From the NCBI GenBank assembly GCA_022824585.1, contig JAJDZN010000255.1, forward strand, positions 1 to 64,000: DNA of 64,000 bases, given 5' to 3'. Source of the DNA: Bryobacterales bacterium. Its GTDB lineage: Bacteria; Acidobacteriota; Terriglobia; Bryobacterales; UBA6623. The notes under the pieces are model-generated. The model saw only the letters and a program-made list of their open reading frames with translations, searched no databases and was not told where the DNA came from. The position numbers and the translations under genes were made by a program. Positions 63,501-64,000 of this stretch are shown in pieces; position 1 is the first letter of the stretch; each line of letters begins with the position of its first letter.

Positions 63501-64000
63501 ATCTTTATGTCGCGGACACCGAGAACGGCCGCGTACGCCGCATTGACAGCGAAGGGACCATTACAACTTTTGCCGGCGGAGGGGACCCCCTGCACAACGG
63601 GGACCGCGGCCCTGCCGACAAGGCCCGAATCGGCACCGTGCACGGCCTCGCGGTTGATGCCTCGGGCAATGTCTACTTGGCGAACTCTTCCCAACATCGC
63701 GTGCGCAGGTTTTCGCCGGGCGGGCGGATCACGACGTTCGCAGGGACCGGAGAGGCTGGCTATGGAGGCGATGGCGGTCCGGCCGACAAGGCCCGGGTTT
63801 CCCGCCCTACAGGCCTGGCGGCGGACGCGAACGGAAACGTGTACGTAGCGGACACCGGCAATCAACGGGTGCGCCGGATTAGTGCGTCGGGACTGATCAC
63901 GACAACTATCGGCACCGGGCGGGAGCGAGTGCTTTTCAAGGGGGGACCGCCTGCCAAAGGCGGGCTCCGCAGCTTCACCGCCATCGCCGCTGACGGACCC
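60524..64000 (+). CDS. giant NHL-repeat protein, partial (C-terminus off the right edge)
   Basis: The frame from GTG 60524 is open to the window end (1159 codons). It consists of about 18 repeats of close to 56 residues, each with GNLYVADxxxHRVRRID, ITTVAG and FSGDGGPA-type turns, i.e. NHL propeller blades. After the sixth repeat comes an insertion at about residues 333-473 (RFYTEGSEFRDGVESYV, RNGDRHVEGGTEYFLELV) that is not NHL-like; repeats 7-8 are degenerate, then regular ones resume. Six blades before and about twelve after suggest three six-bladed propellers. No signal peptide precedes the first repeat, and the frame closes at 60398, so the true start may be elsewhere. Function unknown. 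Confidence 0.82.
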   Translation, partial: MIETLAGILKPSSNADGVPAIWAGLNSPSGLAADNKGNLYVADEADYRVRRIDPDGIISTIAGTGERGFSGDGGPATHAELEGPSSLALDGVGNLYVAESHYHRVRKIDPDGIITTVVGAGMPGFSGDGGLGTEALLDSPAGLAADGSGNLFVSDRGNHRIRRVGPDGVITTVAGRGRCGKVGDGGPATEAYLWHPAGLAADRIGNLFVSDSSNHRVLRIDRDGMIETIAGRGYGSLLGDGRPATEASLLLPDALALDSSGNLYVGDGDDHRVRKIDPTGRIWTVAGNGTIGSGGDGGPASEACIYRPAGLAVDAEGNLFIADDGNQNVRVVRLKRLVTVDLGRTGKRIDFARTPSGTLARGGRFYTEGSEFRDGVESYVLRTRPDGVVDAIQPGRAQDVRLPGGRVLRLAAREDDEWKVGPRTVRNGDRHVEGGTEYFLELVGGRWRLAEYRIWTVSGPPEPVRCAPTPATDIEEPTDVAVDASGNLYIAEFGGDRVLRVAPDGSVATAVETGADRATQTSDASGSLELRCPEHLEIDTDGNLYVVEWSRRGIWRIATDGSVSKVTVKGPRRLGSGRDGDAAKSAMFPIVGGIADDGAGNIYVSDKYGHRVQRIDPDGWISTIAGIGAPGFDGDGGPASQAVMDSPTALASDRAGALYVADSGNARIRRIDRDGIIDTVAGSDEKIIAAEGVPAIEAHLQRPRGLATDRAGNVYVVEHAGQRIRKIDPSGTITNLAGTGKRGGAGDGGPASAAELYWPDGIAADRNGTLYVAELVGHRVRQIDPNGRISTVAGRGKRGFEGDGGPAVAAKLFRPQGVAVDKSGAVFVADSGNHRVRRIDPEGRISTLAGTGEAGYGGDGCPAAEAELNEPCGIAADGAGNVYVCDSKNHRIRRIDAKGMIATVAGTGTPGHGGDGGPAIEATLHWPALVATDERGNVYVGDRNNERVRKIDADGIITTVVGTGQPGYAGDRGPADRAQLSQPSGVAVDGAGNLYVADTENGRVRRIDSEGTITTFAGGGDPLHNGDRGPADKARIGTVHGLAVDASGNVYLANSSQHRVRRFSPGGRITTFAGTGEAGYGGDGGPADKARVSRPTGLAADANGNVYVADTGNQRVRRISASGLITTTIGTGRERVLFKGGPPAKGGLRSFTAIAADGP
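60617..64000 (+). repeat. tandem ~168-nt coding repeats (NHL blades)
   Basis: At the DNA level the gene repeats a unit of about 168 nt, with recurring GGCGATGGCGGTCCGGCC-like blocks. The period is disturbed at about 61522-61942 (insertion) and between 61945 and 62325 (degenerate units). Such arrays can expand or contract by recombination. Confidence 0.8.

Noticed and set aside
62729-63865. 378-codon minus-strand open frame over the NHL gene
   Set aside because: It is an antisense shadow of the tandem repeats; GC-rich codon bias produces long mirror frames, and it encodes no known domain.
60617-64000. CRISPR-like array
   Set aside because: The periodic DNA is a coding NHL-repeat array of about 168 nt, not short identical repeats with unique spacers.

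Overview
The window is GC-rich, with G or C favoured at third codon positions in most genes, and comes from a Gram-negative bacterium. It carries lpxC (lipid A), many lipoprotein and Tat-type signal sequences, and a two-subunit glycyl-tRNA synthetase. The secreted glucose/sorbosone dehydrogenase at 26094-28010 ends in a C-terminal region of the TIGR03437 type, described mainly from Solibacter and relatives. I therefore infer an Acidobacteriota genome, probably Bryobacterales/Solibacterales-like. I see no rRNA, tRNA, CRISPR array or insertion sequence.

Layout. 1-10019: housekeeping and metabolism: partial DJ-1/PfpI protein, MBL hydrolase, YgfZ, PP2C phosphatase, enolase-superfamily enzyme, MutM, sirtuin, glutaryl-CoA dehydrogenase-like enzyme, Gph, a tandem pair of thymidylate-kinase-like proteins and a polysaccharide deacetylase. 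10356-19907: a forward block of dapD, otsA-otsB, clpX, lon, engB and rho. 19908-24450: an accessory insert with less GC-biased codons: a promoter/operator, a nucleotidyltransferase-Xre gene pair and a 901-aa protein of unknown function. 24451-29781: photolyase, secreted sugar dehydrogenase, methyltransferase and DinB-like protein. 30161-36953: five co-oriented genes for mostly exported proteins: ceramidase-like protein, two mannonate-dehydratase-like TIM barrels, a heptaheme cytochrome with TPRs and an ADP-ribosylglycohydrolase lipoprotein. 37475-45031: pyruvate phosphate dikinase, a sulfatase, a DUF3179 protein and a sugar isomerase/epimerase. 45038-50939: glyQ-glyS, a small unknown protein and nitrite/sulfite reductase. 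51282-59953: secreted propeller, GlcE-like protein, LpxC, a HEAT/barrel-sandwich protein, Tat-exported Gfo/Idh oxidoreductase and two sodium/anion transporters. 60524-64000: a giant NHL-repeat protein running off the right edge.

Working together. clpX-lon-engB-rho is a recognisable protein-quality and transcription-termination neighbourhood. otsA-otsB makes trehalose. The exported sugar and uronate enzymes, the sulfatase, the deacetylase and the solute transporters suggest a heterotroph that processes sulfated or acidic glycans outside the cytoplasm. The best candidates for something undescribed are the 20.1-23.9 kb insert, the exported UxuA-like pair with a ligand swap, the tandem kinase pair with an altered Walker A lysine, and the HEAT/barrel-sandwich fusion. 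Several start codons also lie 6-10 nt downstream of a TANNNT box, which hints at leaderless transcription.
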